Below are positions 40,142-48,700 of a DNA stretch of 54,967 nucleotides, one piece after another. A model generated the notes under the pieces. The model saw only the letters and a list, made by a program, of their open reading frames with translations. It was not told the origin of the DNA and ran no database searches. Origin of the DNA: Joyebacterum sp964521425 (GTDB lineage Bacteria > Joyebacterota > Joyebacteria > Joyebacterales > Joyebacteraceae); the NCBI GenBank assembly GCA_964521425.1, contig CAZFRO010000015.1:1-54967 (forward strand), written 5' to 3'. The position numbers and the translations under genes were made by a program. Position 1 is the first letter of the stretch, and each line of letters opens with the position of its first letter.

Positions 40142-40699
40142 ATGGAAGAACTCTTCGCCCGTACTGGAGAGAGAATGGCGAAGTCCGTGGACGCGGTGAA
40201 GCGTGAACTCGCGAAGATACGCACCGGGAAAGCCACGGTCTCACTTCTTGACGGTGTGAAGGTCGAGTATTACGGCAACACCGTTCCACTCAGACAGATC
40301 GCCAACATCAGCGTGCCGGAGGCGCGACTCCTGATCGTGCAACCGTGGGAGAAGGGCATCATTAGTGATATCGAGAAGTCCATTCTCAAGGCGGACCTTG
40401 GTCTGAACCCATCGAACGACGGCAACATCATCAGAGTCCCGATTCCCGCGCTTACAGAGGAGCGCCGGAAGGAGATGGTCCGCTTCGTTCACAAGCTGGC
40501 CGAAGAGGGGCGCGTGTCTGTAAGAAACGTTCGCAGAGACGCAAACGAGTCTCTCAAGAAACTGAAGACCGCGGGCGAAATCTCGGAAGATGATTTCCAC
40601 CGGGCGCACGACCACACGATTCAGGACATGACCGACAAGCACATCAAGGAAGTAGACAGTGTGCTCAGTGCCAAGGAGAAAGAACTCTTGAGGGTCTAG
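40142..40699 (+). CDS. frr: Ribosome recycling factor
   Basis: 185 residues from ATG 40142 (GTG 40139 also possible; AAGGAGG is 8 bases upstream of the ATG). With EF-G it splits post-termination ribosomes. Family segments: E-L-A-K-I-R-T-G-K-A, V-E-Y-Y-G-N-T-V-P-L, I-S-V-P-E-A-R-L-L-I-V-Q-P-W, P-I-P-A-L-T-E-E-R-R-K-E and V-R-N-V-R-R-D-A-N. Last gene of the translation block. Confidence 0.98.
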   Translation: MEELFARTGERMAKSVDAVKRELAKIRTGKATVSLLDGVKVEYYGNTVPLRQIANISVPEARLLIVQPWEKGIISDIEKSILKADLGLNPSNDGNIIRVPIPALTEERRKEMVRFVHKLAEEGRVSVRNVRRDANESLKKLKTAGEISEDDFHRAHDHTIQDMTDKHIKEVDSVLSAKEKELLRV

Positions 40700-40746
40700 C
40701 CCCTGTGGTCGGGCCTGTGAAGCTGGATGTTCAACTGGAGGTTTGA

Positions 40747-40917
40747 ATGGCTTACGTGATCAACGACACATGCACCTCTTGTGGCGCGTGCGTGAGCGCG
40801 TGCCCTGTCGAGGCGATTTCGGAGGGTCCCGACAAGCACGTGATCGATGCGAACCTGTGCACCGACTGCGCTCTGTGCGTTGACGAGTGCCCGTTCGATT
40901 CGATCGAGCAGGGCTAA
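40747..40917 (+). CDS. Small 2[4Fe-4S] ferredoxin
   Basis: 56 residues, a compact clostridial-type ferredoxin. Two cluster motifs: C9-x2-C12-x2-C15-x3-C19-P and C38-x2-C41-x2-C44-x3-C48-P, with the pseudo-twofold repeat typical of these proteins. ATG 40747 has CTGGAGG 6-8 bases upstream, and a hairpin terminator follows. It carries one-electron traffic for cytoplasmic oxidoreductases; the partner is not known. It sits between frr and the isoprenoid/lipid genes, so reduction of MEP-pathway Fe-S enzymes is possible but unproven. Confidence 0.95.
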   Translation: MAYVINDTCTSCGACVSACPVEAISEGPDKHVIDANLCTDCALCVDECPFDSIEQG

Positions 40918-40947
40918 GGGCCGCAACGAGTCACGGAGATCAGCGAG

Positions 40948-40971
40948 GGCGGCCGATGTGATTCGGCCGCC
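40948..40971 (+). terminator. Hairpin terminator between the ferredoxin and uppS
   Basis: GGCGGCCGA (40948-40956) pairs perfectly with TCGGCCGCC (40963-40971) around a 6-base loop, followed by TTCGTCT. Stem of 9 bp, GC-rich, modest T content downstream. It lies 31 bases after the ferredoxin stop and 27 bases before uppS. Confidence 0.65.
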
Positions 40972-40997
40972 TTCGTCTGCAAGTCACAGGAGAGACC

Positions 40998-41753
40998 ATG
41001 GCAGGACGCAGTCACAAGAACGCCCCGGCACGTGCGGGCGTTGATATCGACCGCCTGCCGAGCCACGTTGCGATCATCATGGACGGCAACGGACGGTGGG
41101 CCAAGCGCCGCCGACTGCCCCGGATAGCCGGGCATGCCGCGGCACGCGAGTCCGTCAGAGATGTTGTCACGGCCGCGGCCGAACTCGGGCTGGATGAGCT
41201 GACCCTCTACACGTTCTCCATGGAGAACTGGACACGCCCCCGCAAGGAAGTCTCCGCTCTCATGCACCTCCTGGATCAGACTCTCAAGGAGCAGATCGAG
41301 GAGATGGATGAGAACGACATCACACTGCAGGCGATCGGCCGGATCGATCTGCTTCCCAAGTACGTCAGAAACAGACTCGAGAGGTGCATAGCGAGACTGT
41401 CCGGGAACACGGGTCTCAGGCTCAACCTTGCGCTCTCCTACGGAGGGCGGGCTGAGATCATGGACGCCGTGCGCGCGATCGCCCGAGACGTCAAGCTCGG
41501 GACGCTCAATCCGTCCGACATTGATGACGATACCTTCCAACAGAATCTGTACTGTCCGGATCTTCCGGATCCGGATCTCCTCATACGAACGAGCGGTGAG
41601 ATGCGAGTAAGCAACTTCCTTCTGTGGCAGATTGCCTACACCGAGTTCCACATGACTGACGTCCTCTGGCCGGACTTCAGACGGAGGCATCTGTTCGAGG
41701 CGATAGTGGACTACCAGGCGCGACAGCGGCGTTTTGGCGGAGTAGGAGCCTAA
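40998..41753 (+). CDS. uppS: Undecaprenyl diphosphate synthase (cis-prenyltransferase)
   Basis: 251 residues. It makes the C55 lipid carrier for peptidoglycan and O-antigen at the membrane surface. The catalytic P-loop-like motif I-I-M-D-G-N-G-R-W-A-K has Asp29. Then follow G-H-x-A-A-R-E-S, T-L-Y-T-F-S-M-E-N-W-T-R-P, L-A-L-S-Y-G-G-R-A-E, and D-P-D-L-L-I-R-T-S-G-E-M-R-V-S-N-F-L-L-W-Q. The start ATG has CAGGAGAG upstream. Five bases before cdsA. Confidence 0.97.
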   Translation: MAGRSHKNAPARAGVDIDRLPSHVAIIMDGNGRWAKRRRLPRIAGHAAARESVRDVVTAAAELGLDELTLYTFSMENWTRPRKEVSALMHLLDQTLKEQIEEMDENDITLQAIGRIDLLPKYVRNRLERCIARLSGNTGLRLNLALSYGGRAEIMDAVRAIARDVKLGTLNPSDIDDDTFQQNLYCPDLPDPDLLIRTSGEMRVSNFLLWQIAYTEFHMTDVLWPDFRRRHLFEAIVDYQARQRRFGGVGA

Positions 41754-41758
41754 GCCAC

Positions 41759-42592
41759 ATGGCAATAGAGAAGAAGCAACTTGCCAGACGACTCATGACC
41801 GCCGCGGTCGGCGTTCCCGTTGCGATCGTGTTCTCGCTTGTTGGAGGCATCGGCTTCCTCCTCGCCATGAATCTCATCATCGGTGTGGGGCTCTTCGAGT
41901 TCTACAAGATGATGGAGGCCAAGGGCATCGAGCCCTACAAGAAGCTGGGTATCGGGGCAGGCCTTGGTGTCTCCTGGTATGTCTATTTCCAGGGGGGGCT
42001 CTTCTCGAGTCTCTTCATCACGGTCGTTCTCATCGGTGTCATGGTGATGGAGCTTACACGCCGAGACAACGAGCTGGCTGTCTTTCACATCTCCACTACG
42101 ATTCTCGGCATCTTCTATGTGGCCTGGCTCGGGAGCCACATCATTCTCCTCAGAAGGCTCGGCGAAACGGCTCCCTGGGGCGACACTGGAGGCTGGTTCG
42201 TGATCCTCGCATTCGCGCTCGCGTGGGGCAATGATACGGGCGGGTACTTCTTCGGTCACGCCTTCGGGAAACGGAAACTCCTACCCAGGGTCAGCCCGAA
42301 CAAGTCTGTGGAAGGTGCCATCGGTGGTTTAGTCGTCTCGCTCTTTGTTGCGGTCTGTGCCAAGTTCACGTTCGCGACCTATCTTTCGTTTGTCGACGTG
42401 ATCATCCTGGGGCTCGGATCATCCGTCATGGCGACGTTGGGAGATCTCGTGGAGTCGCTTCTCAAACGAGATGTGAAGGTGAAGGAGACGTCCCACGCGC
42501 TTCCCGGGCATGGAGGGATGCTCGATAGGTTCGACAGCGTTCTGTTTGTGGCGCCCCTCGTCTACTACTACCTCTATTTCGTCGTGCACTAG
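41759..42592 (+). CDS. cdsA: Phosphatidate cytidylyltransferase
   Basis: 277 residues with about seven to eight transmembrane helices. It makes CDP-diacylglycerol for phospholipids in the inner membrane. The C-terminal family signature is S-L-L-K-R-D-V-K-V-K-E-T-S-H-A-L-P-G-H-G-G-M-L-D-R-F-D. It matches the consensus except that the usual Asp of K-D is Glu here. S-P-N-K-S-V-E-G-A-I-G-G is the second conserved loop. In the order uppS-cdsA-dxr-rseP found in many bacteria. Confidence 0.93.
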   Translation: MAIEKKQLARRLMTAAVGVPVAIVFSLVGGIGFLLAMNLIIGVGLFEFYKMMEAKGIEPYKKLGIGAGLGVSWYVYFQGGLFSSLFITVVLIGVMVMELTRRDNELAVFHISTTILGIFYVAWLGSHIILLRRLGETAPWGDTGGWFVILAFALAWGNDTGGYFFGHAFGKRKLLPRVSPNKSVEGAIGGLVVSLFVAVCAKFTFATYLSFVDVIILGLGSSVMATLGDLVESLLKRDVKVKETSHALPGHGGMLDRFDSVLFVAPLVYYYLYFVVH

Positions 42593-42622
42593 GCAAGAGA
42601 GTCCAGTACTGGAGACGCAAGA

Positions 42623-43777
42623 GTGACAGCTCCGAAGCGCATCGCCATCCTCGGTTCGACCGGCTCGATAGGCCGGGCGGCGCTCGATGTCGTCGCAGCC
42701 TCCCCTGGAGCATTTGAGGTTGTGGCTCTCACCGCCCTCAGCAACTCGGCCCTCCTCGCCGAGCAGGCAGCCCGCTTTGGCGCTCGCAGAGTCGCAGTCG
42801 GTGACGAGGCCGAAAGCGTGGAATTCGCTCCGGGCGTGGATGTGAGACGAGGTGCTCTAGCTCTCGAGGAACTCGCCGGCGACCCGGACCTGGATCTGGT
42901 CCTCAATGCTCTGGTCGGTTCGTCGGGCCTCAGGCCCGCGCTTGCCGCTATCCGAGCAGGCAGCCGTGTTGCCGTCGCGAACAAGGAATCGCTTGTCATG
43001 GCGGGCGAGCTTCTCATCCCGATGGCATCGGCGACGGGTAGCGAGCTCATTCCGGTGGACAGCGAGCACAGTGCGATCTTCAGATGTCTCAAAGGCACCC
43101 GCACCGAGGAGGTAGAGGGCATCACGCTCACGGCCTCGGGCGGCCCATTGAGATGTATGTCCTCCGAAGCGGTAGCGGTAGCCTCACTCGAGGATGTTCT
43201 GGACCATCCCACGTGGGAGATGGGCCGGAAGGTGACTGTGGACTCCGCATCGATGTTCAACAAGGGACTCGAGGTCGTCGAGGCTCACTGGCTATTCGAT
43301 CTGCCGTACGACAGAATCGATGCCGTCGTGCATCCCGAGTCCATCGTTCACTCGTTCGTGCGGCTGACCGACGGGAGTCTCCTCGCACATCTTGGGGAGC
43401 CCGACATGAAGGTGCCGATACAGTTCGCGATGTTCTACCCTGAGCCCGCGCCTGTCGCCTTCGGGCGGTGTGATCTGGGGGCAATCGGCGGGCTTAGCTT
43501 CGAGCCGCTGGATGAGACTCGCTATCCGTGCTACGGCCTCATGCTTGATGCCGGGCGAATCGGAGGTACCGCACCGACCATAGCGGCTACCGCCGACGAG
43601 GTGGCAGTTGAGGCATTCACCGAGAGACGAATACGGTTTGGAGAGGTAGCTTCGGTCATCGATGCGACGCTCAAGGGGGTTCGGGCGGAGCCGGCCGATG
43701 AAGTGGATCATATACTCGCCGCTGAGGATGAAGCGAGAGCCTGTGCCATGAGTGTTGTGGCACAACTCGTAAGCTGA
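42623..43777 (+). CDS. dxr: 1-deoxy-D-xylulose 5-phosphate reductoisomerase
   Basis: 384 residues from GTG 42623 with GGAGA upstream. It makes MEP from DXP with NADPH, the committing step of the MEP isoprenoid route that feeds UppS. Motifs: I-L-G-S-T-G-S-I-G (9-17) for NADPH, N-K-E-S-L-V-M-A-G, P-V-D-S-E-H-S-A-I-F (metal), L-T-A-S-G-G-P-L-R, H-P-T-W-E-M-G-x-K-V-T-V-D-S-A-S-M-F-N-K. All active-site residues appear intact. Confidence 0.96.
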   Translation: MTAPKRIAILGSTGSIGRAALDVVAASPGAFEVVALTALSNSALLAEQAARFGARRVAVGDEAESVEFAPGVDVRRGALALEELAGDPDLDLVLNALVGSSGLRPALAAIRAGSRVAVANKESLVMAGELLIPMASATGSELIPVDSEHSAIFRCLKGTRTEEVEGITLTASGGPLRCMSSEAVAVASLEDVLDHPTWEMGRKVTVDSASMFNKGLEVVEAHWLFDLPYDRIDAVVHPESIVHSFVRLTDGSLLAHLGEPDMKVPIQFAMFYPEPAPVAFGRCDLGAIGGLSFEPLDETRYPCYGLMLDAGRIGGTAPTIAATADEVAVEAFTERRIRFGEVASVIDATLKGVRAEPADEVDHILAAEDEARACAMSVVAQLVS

Positions 43778-43825
43778 CCCACCGGCCGCTGCCTAGGCAT
43801 TGAGACTAAAGAGAGCGGGAACATC

Positions 43826-45139
43826 ATGTACATCTTCTACCTGTTTGCAGCCATCCTCCTGGGGATTCTGATCATCGTGCACGAGGTTGGGCACTTCGTT
43901 GCGGCTCGCATCTCCGGCGTTCGCGTGGAGCGCTTCTCGATAGGCTTCGGACCGAGGATCGCGAGTTTCGTCAGGGGCGACACGGAGTATGCCATATCGC
44001 TCATTCCTCTCGGTGGGTATGTGAAGATGGCGGGGGCAGAGCATGTTACCGATCCAACGGGTGCGGAACCGTGGACGTTCGTGGCCAAGCCGATCGCACT
44101 GCGCATGTTCATCGTGGCCGCGGGACCGGTGATGAACTTCGTCTGGGCCATCCTTGTCACAACGCTGGTCCTCATGATCGCCGGAGCGCCCACACTCGGC
44201 GACCCGATCATCGCTGATGTACTTCCGGGATCGGTGGCCGAACAGGCGGGGCTCGTAGGGGGCGACCTGATAGTCGCCGTGGATGATGCAGAGGTCGGCA
44301 CGTGGGCCGAGGTTGATGACGCGCTCGCCGGCGCTGAAGAGGAGTTCACGTTCGGGGTTGTCTCAGAGGACAGTCGTGAGCGGCGAGAGGTTCATGTCCA
44401 GCTGGCCGTGAGCGACGATCCGAACGCCGATCCCGTCGTCCTCGGGATCACGCCCTACATCCCTTCCGTCATCGGAGGGGTCATGCGCGGCAGCCCGGCG
44501 GATCGCGCGGGGCTGCGCTCCGGGGACAGGGTCGTATCGGTGTCAGGCATCGCCGTGTCCACGTGGTACGAACTCGGGGATCTCATCCACGAGCGTCCGC
44601 TCGAGGAGACCGAGGTGGTTTGGGAAAGAGACGGCGTCTCGATGCGAGCCGTTATCGTACCGGAGGAGGGGGAGGACCAGGTCAGCTCGGAGACAAGGAA
44701 GATCGGCCTGATCGGCATCATGCGTCCGTGGAATACAGAGCGATTGGGGCCATGGCATGCGCTGACAACGGGCTTCACGATCTCAGTCTCGACTCTCTCT
44801 CAGATCGGCCAGTTCATCTGGGGGGTCGTGACGCGTCAGGTATCGTCGGGGCAGCTCGGGGGGCCGGTCCGTGTTGTGCAGATGGCGAGCGAGAGCGCAA
44901 GATGGGGTGGGAGTTACTTCTTCACGTTCATGGCGTTTCTCAGCTTGAACCTGGGCTTCATCAACCTGTTGCCGCTTCCCATACTCGACGGAGGTCATCT
45001 CCTTCTGCTCCTGCTGGAGAAGCTGCGCCGCAGGACACTCACGGAACGCCAGCTGCTGGTCTGGCAGCAGGCAGGTTTCGCATTCTTCGCTGTTCTGATG
45101 GTCTTCCTGCTGGTGAGGGATCTGATAGGTCTGCGATAG
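43826..45139 (+). CDS. rseP: RseP-type site-2 intramembrane metalloprotease
   Basis: 437 residues. It cleaves transmembrane segments, for example of anti-sigma factors or leftover signal peptides. The first helix holds H19-E20-V-G-H23. Two PDZ domains follow (about 125-200 and 205-285: D-V-L-P-G-S-V-A-E-Q-A-G-L and G-V-M-R-G-S-P-A-D-R-A-G-L-R). The last helices have N-L-L-P-L-P-I-L-D-G-G-H, with the third metal ligand Asp near 388. Last gene of the uppS-cdsA-dxr set; it converges on a minus-strand lipoprotein gene 13 bases away. Confidence 0.95.
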   Translation: MYIFYLFAAILLGILIIVHEVGHFVAARISGVRVERFSIGFGPRIASFVRGDTEYAISLIPLGGYVKMAGAEHVTDPTGAEPWTFVAKPIALRMFIVAAGPVMNFVWAILVTTLVLMIAGAPTLGDPIIADVLPGSVAEQAGLVGGDLIVAVDDAEVGTWAEVDDALAGAEEEFTFGVVSEDSRERREVHVQLAVSDDPNADPVVLGITPYIPSVIGGVMRGSPADRAGLRSGDRVVSVSGIAVSTWYELGDLIHERPLEETEVVWERDGVSMRAVIVPEEGEDQVSSETRKIGLIGIMRPWNTERLGPWHALTTGFTISVSTLSQIGQFIWGVVTRQVSSGQLGGPVRVVQMASESARWGGSYFFTFMAFLSLNLGFINLLPLPILDGGHLLLLLLEKLRRRTLTERQLLVWQQAGFAFFAVLMVFLLVRDLIGLR

Positions 45140-45152
45140 AGGCCTCTGGCCG

Positions 45153-45539
45153 CTACCTGTTCTCTTGACGGCGGCTCTGCTCCCTGAGCAGTTCGATCCG
45201 TTCATCCACAGATCGTTCGATCTCCGCCCAGTGGACCGGGTCGCGGCGAAGACCATCGAGAGCCGCCTCGATGTCGTCATTGCCGAGGACCCTGACACCG
45301 AGTTCGGATACTCTGGAGTCAGCCGCCTCGCCGGTCAGACCTTCTTCGAGGGCGATTGTCAGAGCAGCCATGAAGCCGATGTACTCTGACTCGGTGACGG
45401 CGGAGCCTTCGATGGCCACGTTCTCTAAGGACGGATCGCCTGTTGGTTCACTGCAGGAGACAAGCCCGATTGCCACGGTCACGGCAAGAGCTGTGAGCGG
45501 AATACGAAGAACGTTTCGGATGCGCTTCCCTGTCGACAC
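45153..45539 (-). CDS. Small lipoprotein of unknown function
   Basis: 128 residues on the minus strand from a GTG whose last base is 45539, with GGAGAG 5 bases upstream. A lipoprotein signal has a basic N-terminus, a hydrophobic core and lipobox L-V-S-C (Cys29). The mature part is helical and acidic, with E-S-E-Y-I-G-F-M-A-A-L-T and L-G-N-D-D-I-E-A-A-L-D-G-L-R-R-D-P-x-x-W-A-E-I. It reads like a short helical bundle and no family is recognised. It is divergent from the peptidase-propeller-barrel gene. Confidence 0.65.
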   Translation of the reverse strand: MSTGKRIRNVLRIPLTALAVTVAIGLVSCSEPTGDPSLENVAIEGSAVTESEYIGFMAALTIALEEGLTGEAADSRVSELGVRVLGNDDIEAALDGLRRDPVHWAEIERSVDERIELLREQSRRQENR

Positions 45540-45582
45540 AGATACTCTCCTTCGAAGAACTCAGCACGCGGACGCATCTCAT

Positions 45583-45611
45583 ATCTTCGCTACGACCGAC
45601 GCTCGTGTCAA
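45583..45611 (-). promoter_or_regulatory. Possible promoter of the minus-strand lipoprotein gene
   Basis: On the minus strand, TTGACA (45611-45606), 17 bases ending in AGC, then GAAGAT (45588-45583). The -35 is perfect but the -10 matches only three of six bases. It lies 44 bases before the lipoprotein start. Confidence 0.35.
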
Positions 45612-45689
45612 CCCCTTCGTTTCCGGTCTCCCTCAGGTCACCGAGCGGTAACCCTGGCCAGACGTGTGGGAGAGCAAGCCTGGGCGTTG

Positions 45690-45717
45690 TTGACATGACG
45701 TAGCCCGGTGCTAGAAT
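45690..45717 (+). promoter_or_regulatory. sigma70-type promoter of the peptidase-propeller-barrel gene
   Basis: TTGACA (45690-45695), 16-base spacer, TAGAAT (45712-45717), with TGC just before the -10. It is 39 bases before the ATG, so this large gene is transcribed on its own. Confidence 0.8.
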
Positions 45718-45755
45718 GTAGTTAACCTCTTCTCATCAAACGGACGGACCATCAG

Positions 45756-48700
45756 ATGTCACGCTTGTTCTCCAGAAACACGTTTATCCCGGCCGCTCTG
45801 GCGTTGCTGATGCTGCTGTCAGGCCTGCCGGACGCCTCCGCGACCAGGTTCGGGCGCAACAAGGTTCAGTATGAGCGGTTCGAGTGGGAGATAGTCAGAA
45901 CCGAGCATTACGATGTCTATTACTACTCGGGTGAGGAGGACCTCTCCGAGGCAGTCACGCAGATCATCGAAGAGGCGAACGACAGCCTCGAGACGTTGAT
46001 GAACCACGAGCTCTCGACGACCATTCCCATCATCGTCTATGCATCCCACAACGAGTTTCAGCAGACCAACATCCTGTCCTCGCATGTTGGGGAGGGCGTG
46101 GGAGGGTTCACCGAGCTCTTCAAGAACCGTGTCGTGATCCCATTCACGGGTTCATATGATGAGCTGAGGCACGTGCTTCATCATGAGCTGACACACGTGT
46201 TCATGTTCGACATCATCTATCGAGGTCTGGCAGAGTCCGTGATCCGCCAGGCCTATTTCAATCCCATCCAGCTTTGGTTTGCGGAGGGGCTGGCCGAGTA
46301 TGCATCCCAGGGATGGGACACGAACGCGGAGATGATGATTCGTGACATGGTCATCTCCGATGGCGTGATCCCGCTCGAGTATCTCTACGGTGGCTACGCC
46401 GCCTACAAGGAAGGGCAGTCGGTTTTCAACTTCATCGCTGAGCAGTACGGGGCCGAGAAGGTATCGGAGATGATCCACGGTCTCGCGCGCACTCAGAACC
46501 TCGACAAGACGCTTCGCGAGACGCTGGGGTTGACACCGGCCGAACTCTCCGATGAGTGGGAGGAGTGGCTCAAGCGCAACTACTGGCCCGAGGTAGCTGA
46601 GCGCTCACACCTCAGCGATGTGGCGAAGCTTCTCACCGATCATCGACGCGAACACTCCTACTTCAATATCGGCCCGGATATCTCTCCCGACGGAACCCGC
46701 GTTGTGTTTGCCAGTGACAAGAGCGGCTATGCGGATGTCTATGTCGCCTCCACGCTCGACGGGGCGGAGCTTGAGCATCTCGTCAAGGGAGAGAGAAGCG
46801 ACGAGTTCGAGCAGCTTCATCTTCTTCGCACCGGATTCTCATGGTCTCCCGACGGGAAACGGATATGCGTGGCCGCGAAGGCAGGAAGTGGTGACGCGCT
46901 TCACATTCTCGATGCTGAGACAGGGAAGATCCTGAGGAGTCTGAGCTTCCCTCTCGACGGACTGTACACGCCGGCATGGTCGCCGGACGGCAAGTGGATA
47001 GCCTTCGTGGGCATCAAGGGGGGAGCGTCGGAGCTCTATCTGACCGATCCCGACGGCAGTCGGCTCGACAGGCTCACGGATGACTTCGATGATGAGCGCG
47101 ACCCCGCGTGGTCGCCGGACGGCAGGTTCATTGCATTCGTCTCGGATCGCGGTTCACCGATTGAACGCGGTTTCCACAGAAGCTACGACCTCTATATGGT
47201 AGATGTGGAGAGCCGAGACGTTACAACGGTCGTTCAAGTCTCGGGAAGAGAGAAGTCGCCGGCGTGGTCGCCGGACGGGCGCAAGATCATCTACTCCTCC
47301 GATCGCAGCGGATCACCTGAGCTCTACATGGTTGACCTGGACACCTCGACGTGCGTGGCCCTCACGAATCTCATCGGTGGAGCCGAGTCGCCGAGCTGGT
47401 CGCGCGAGGGCGACCGGCTGGTCTTCGTCGCGTACGAGCACGGGGGCTGGGACGTCGCCGTAGTGAAGGACCCACTAGCGCACTTCGCCGATGCGATCGA
47501 ATCCGGGATTGCCTTCCCAAGCATGGAGATGGAGCCGGGGCCGGAGCCGTTCGATGAGATGACGGTGGAAGCGGTCCCAGACGCCTCGGACGATGAGCCG
47601 GTGGCGACCGGCGTCGTCGCGGACGCGGACACCACCGCCACCGTGAGCGAGAGCGTAGACACGATCGAGAAGCTCGATATCAGCGTCGTCGCGGACGCGG
47701 ACACCACCGCCACCGTGAGCGAGAGCGTAGATATTACCGAGAAGCTCGATATCAGCGGCGTCGGGGTAGCGGACACCACAGCCGCCGTGAGCGAGAGCGT
47801 GGACACGACCGAGAAGCTCGATTCGGCGCCGACGAACGACACCGTGCGCCTGGCCAGAGATGCGTACGACAAGGCGGCCGGAAGGGAGCCGCAGAGGTCG
47901 AACGACGACCCAGAGGAGAGAGTGGGCGTGGTCGAGCGCTACACGCCGCGATTCTCCCCTGACTGGATCAATGGAGGCGTGTCGTACAGCTCTGCACACG
48001 GCGTCGGTGCGGCGGCGGAGGTAGCCATCAGTGACATCCTGGGAAACCACCGCTTCTATCTCATGACGGACTTCTTCTCATCGATCGAGTTCAGCAACGC
48101 GCACTTGAGCTATGAGTACCTGGCACGACGCGTTGACTACTCCGCCAGTGTCTACACGTACCGCCACTACCTGTACTCGGACAGAACCGTGTTTGGTGAG
48201 GACCTGGGGGAGAAGCGCTACTTCACCGAGCGGCACTACGGAATCTCGCTCGGTGTGTCCTATCCGTTCAGCAGATTCACGAGGATCGAGTTCGATGTCG
48301 ACGGACTGAGCATGACGCGCCAGTTCGCCGAGGAGAACGACGTGGGGGAGATGGTGCTGACGGATGAGGGCGTAGAGAGAGCGCTCATCATCCCGGCTCT
48401 GCGGCTCGTCAACGATACAACCCTCTGGGGGAGCGTCGGCCCGATCGGAGGAGGACGCTCATCGTTTACGATCACGAAGTCGCTTGGCCTGAACGAGAGG
48501 TTCGACTATCTGACAGGAATCGCCGACTTCAGAAGGTACGTTCGGATCGGCAAGAGACACAGTCTTGCGATGAAGCTCGTATTCGCGCGCAGCACTCAGC
48601 CCGACGCGCAGACGTTCTTCGTGGGCGGCGCCAGCAGCATACGTGGACACGACGATTTCGAGTATTCAGGGCACAACACGGCGATGGCCAATTTCGAGTG

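Noticed and set aside
47613..47825. CRISPR-like repeat
   Set aside because: The repeats are contiguous, 72 bases long, without spacers, and keep the reading frame of a large protein.
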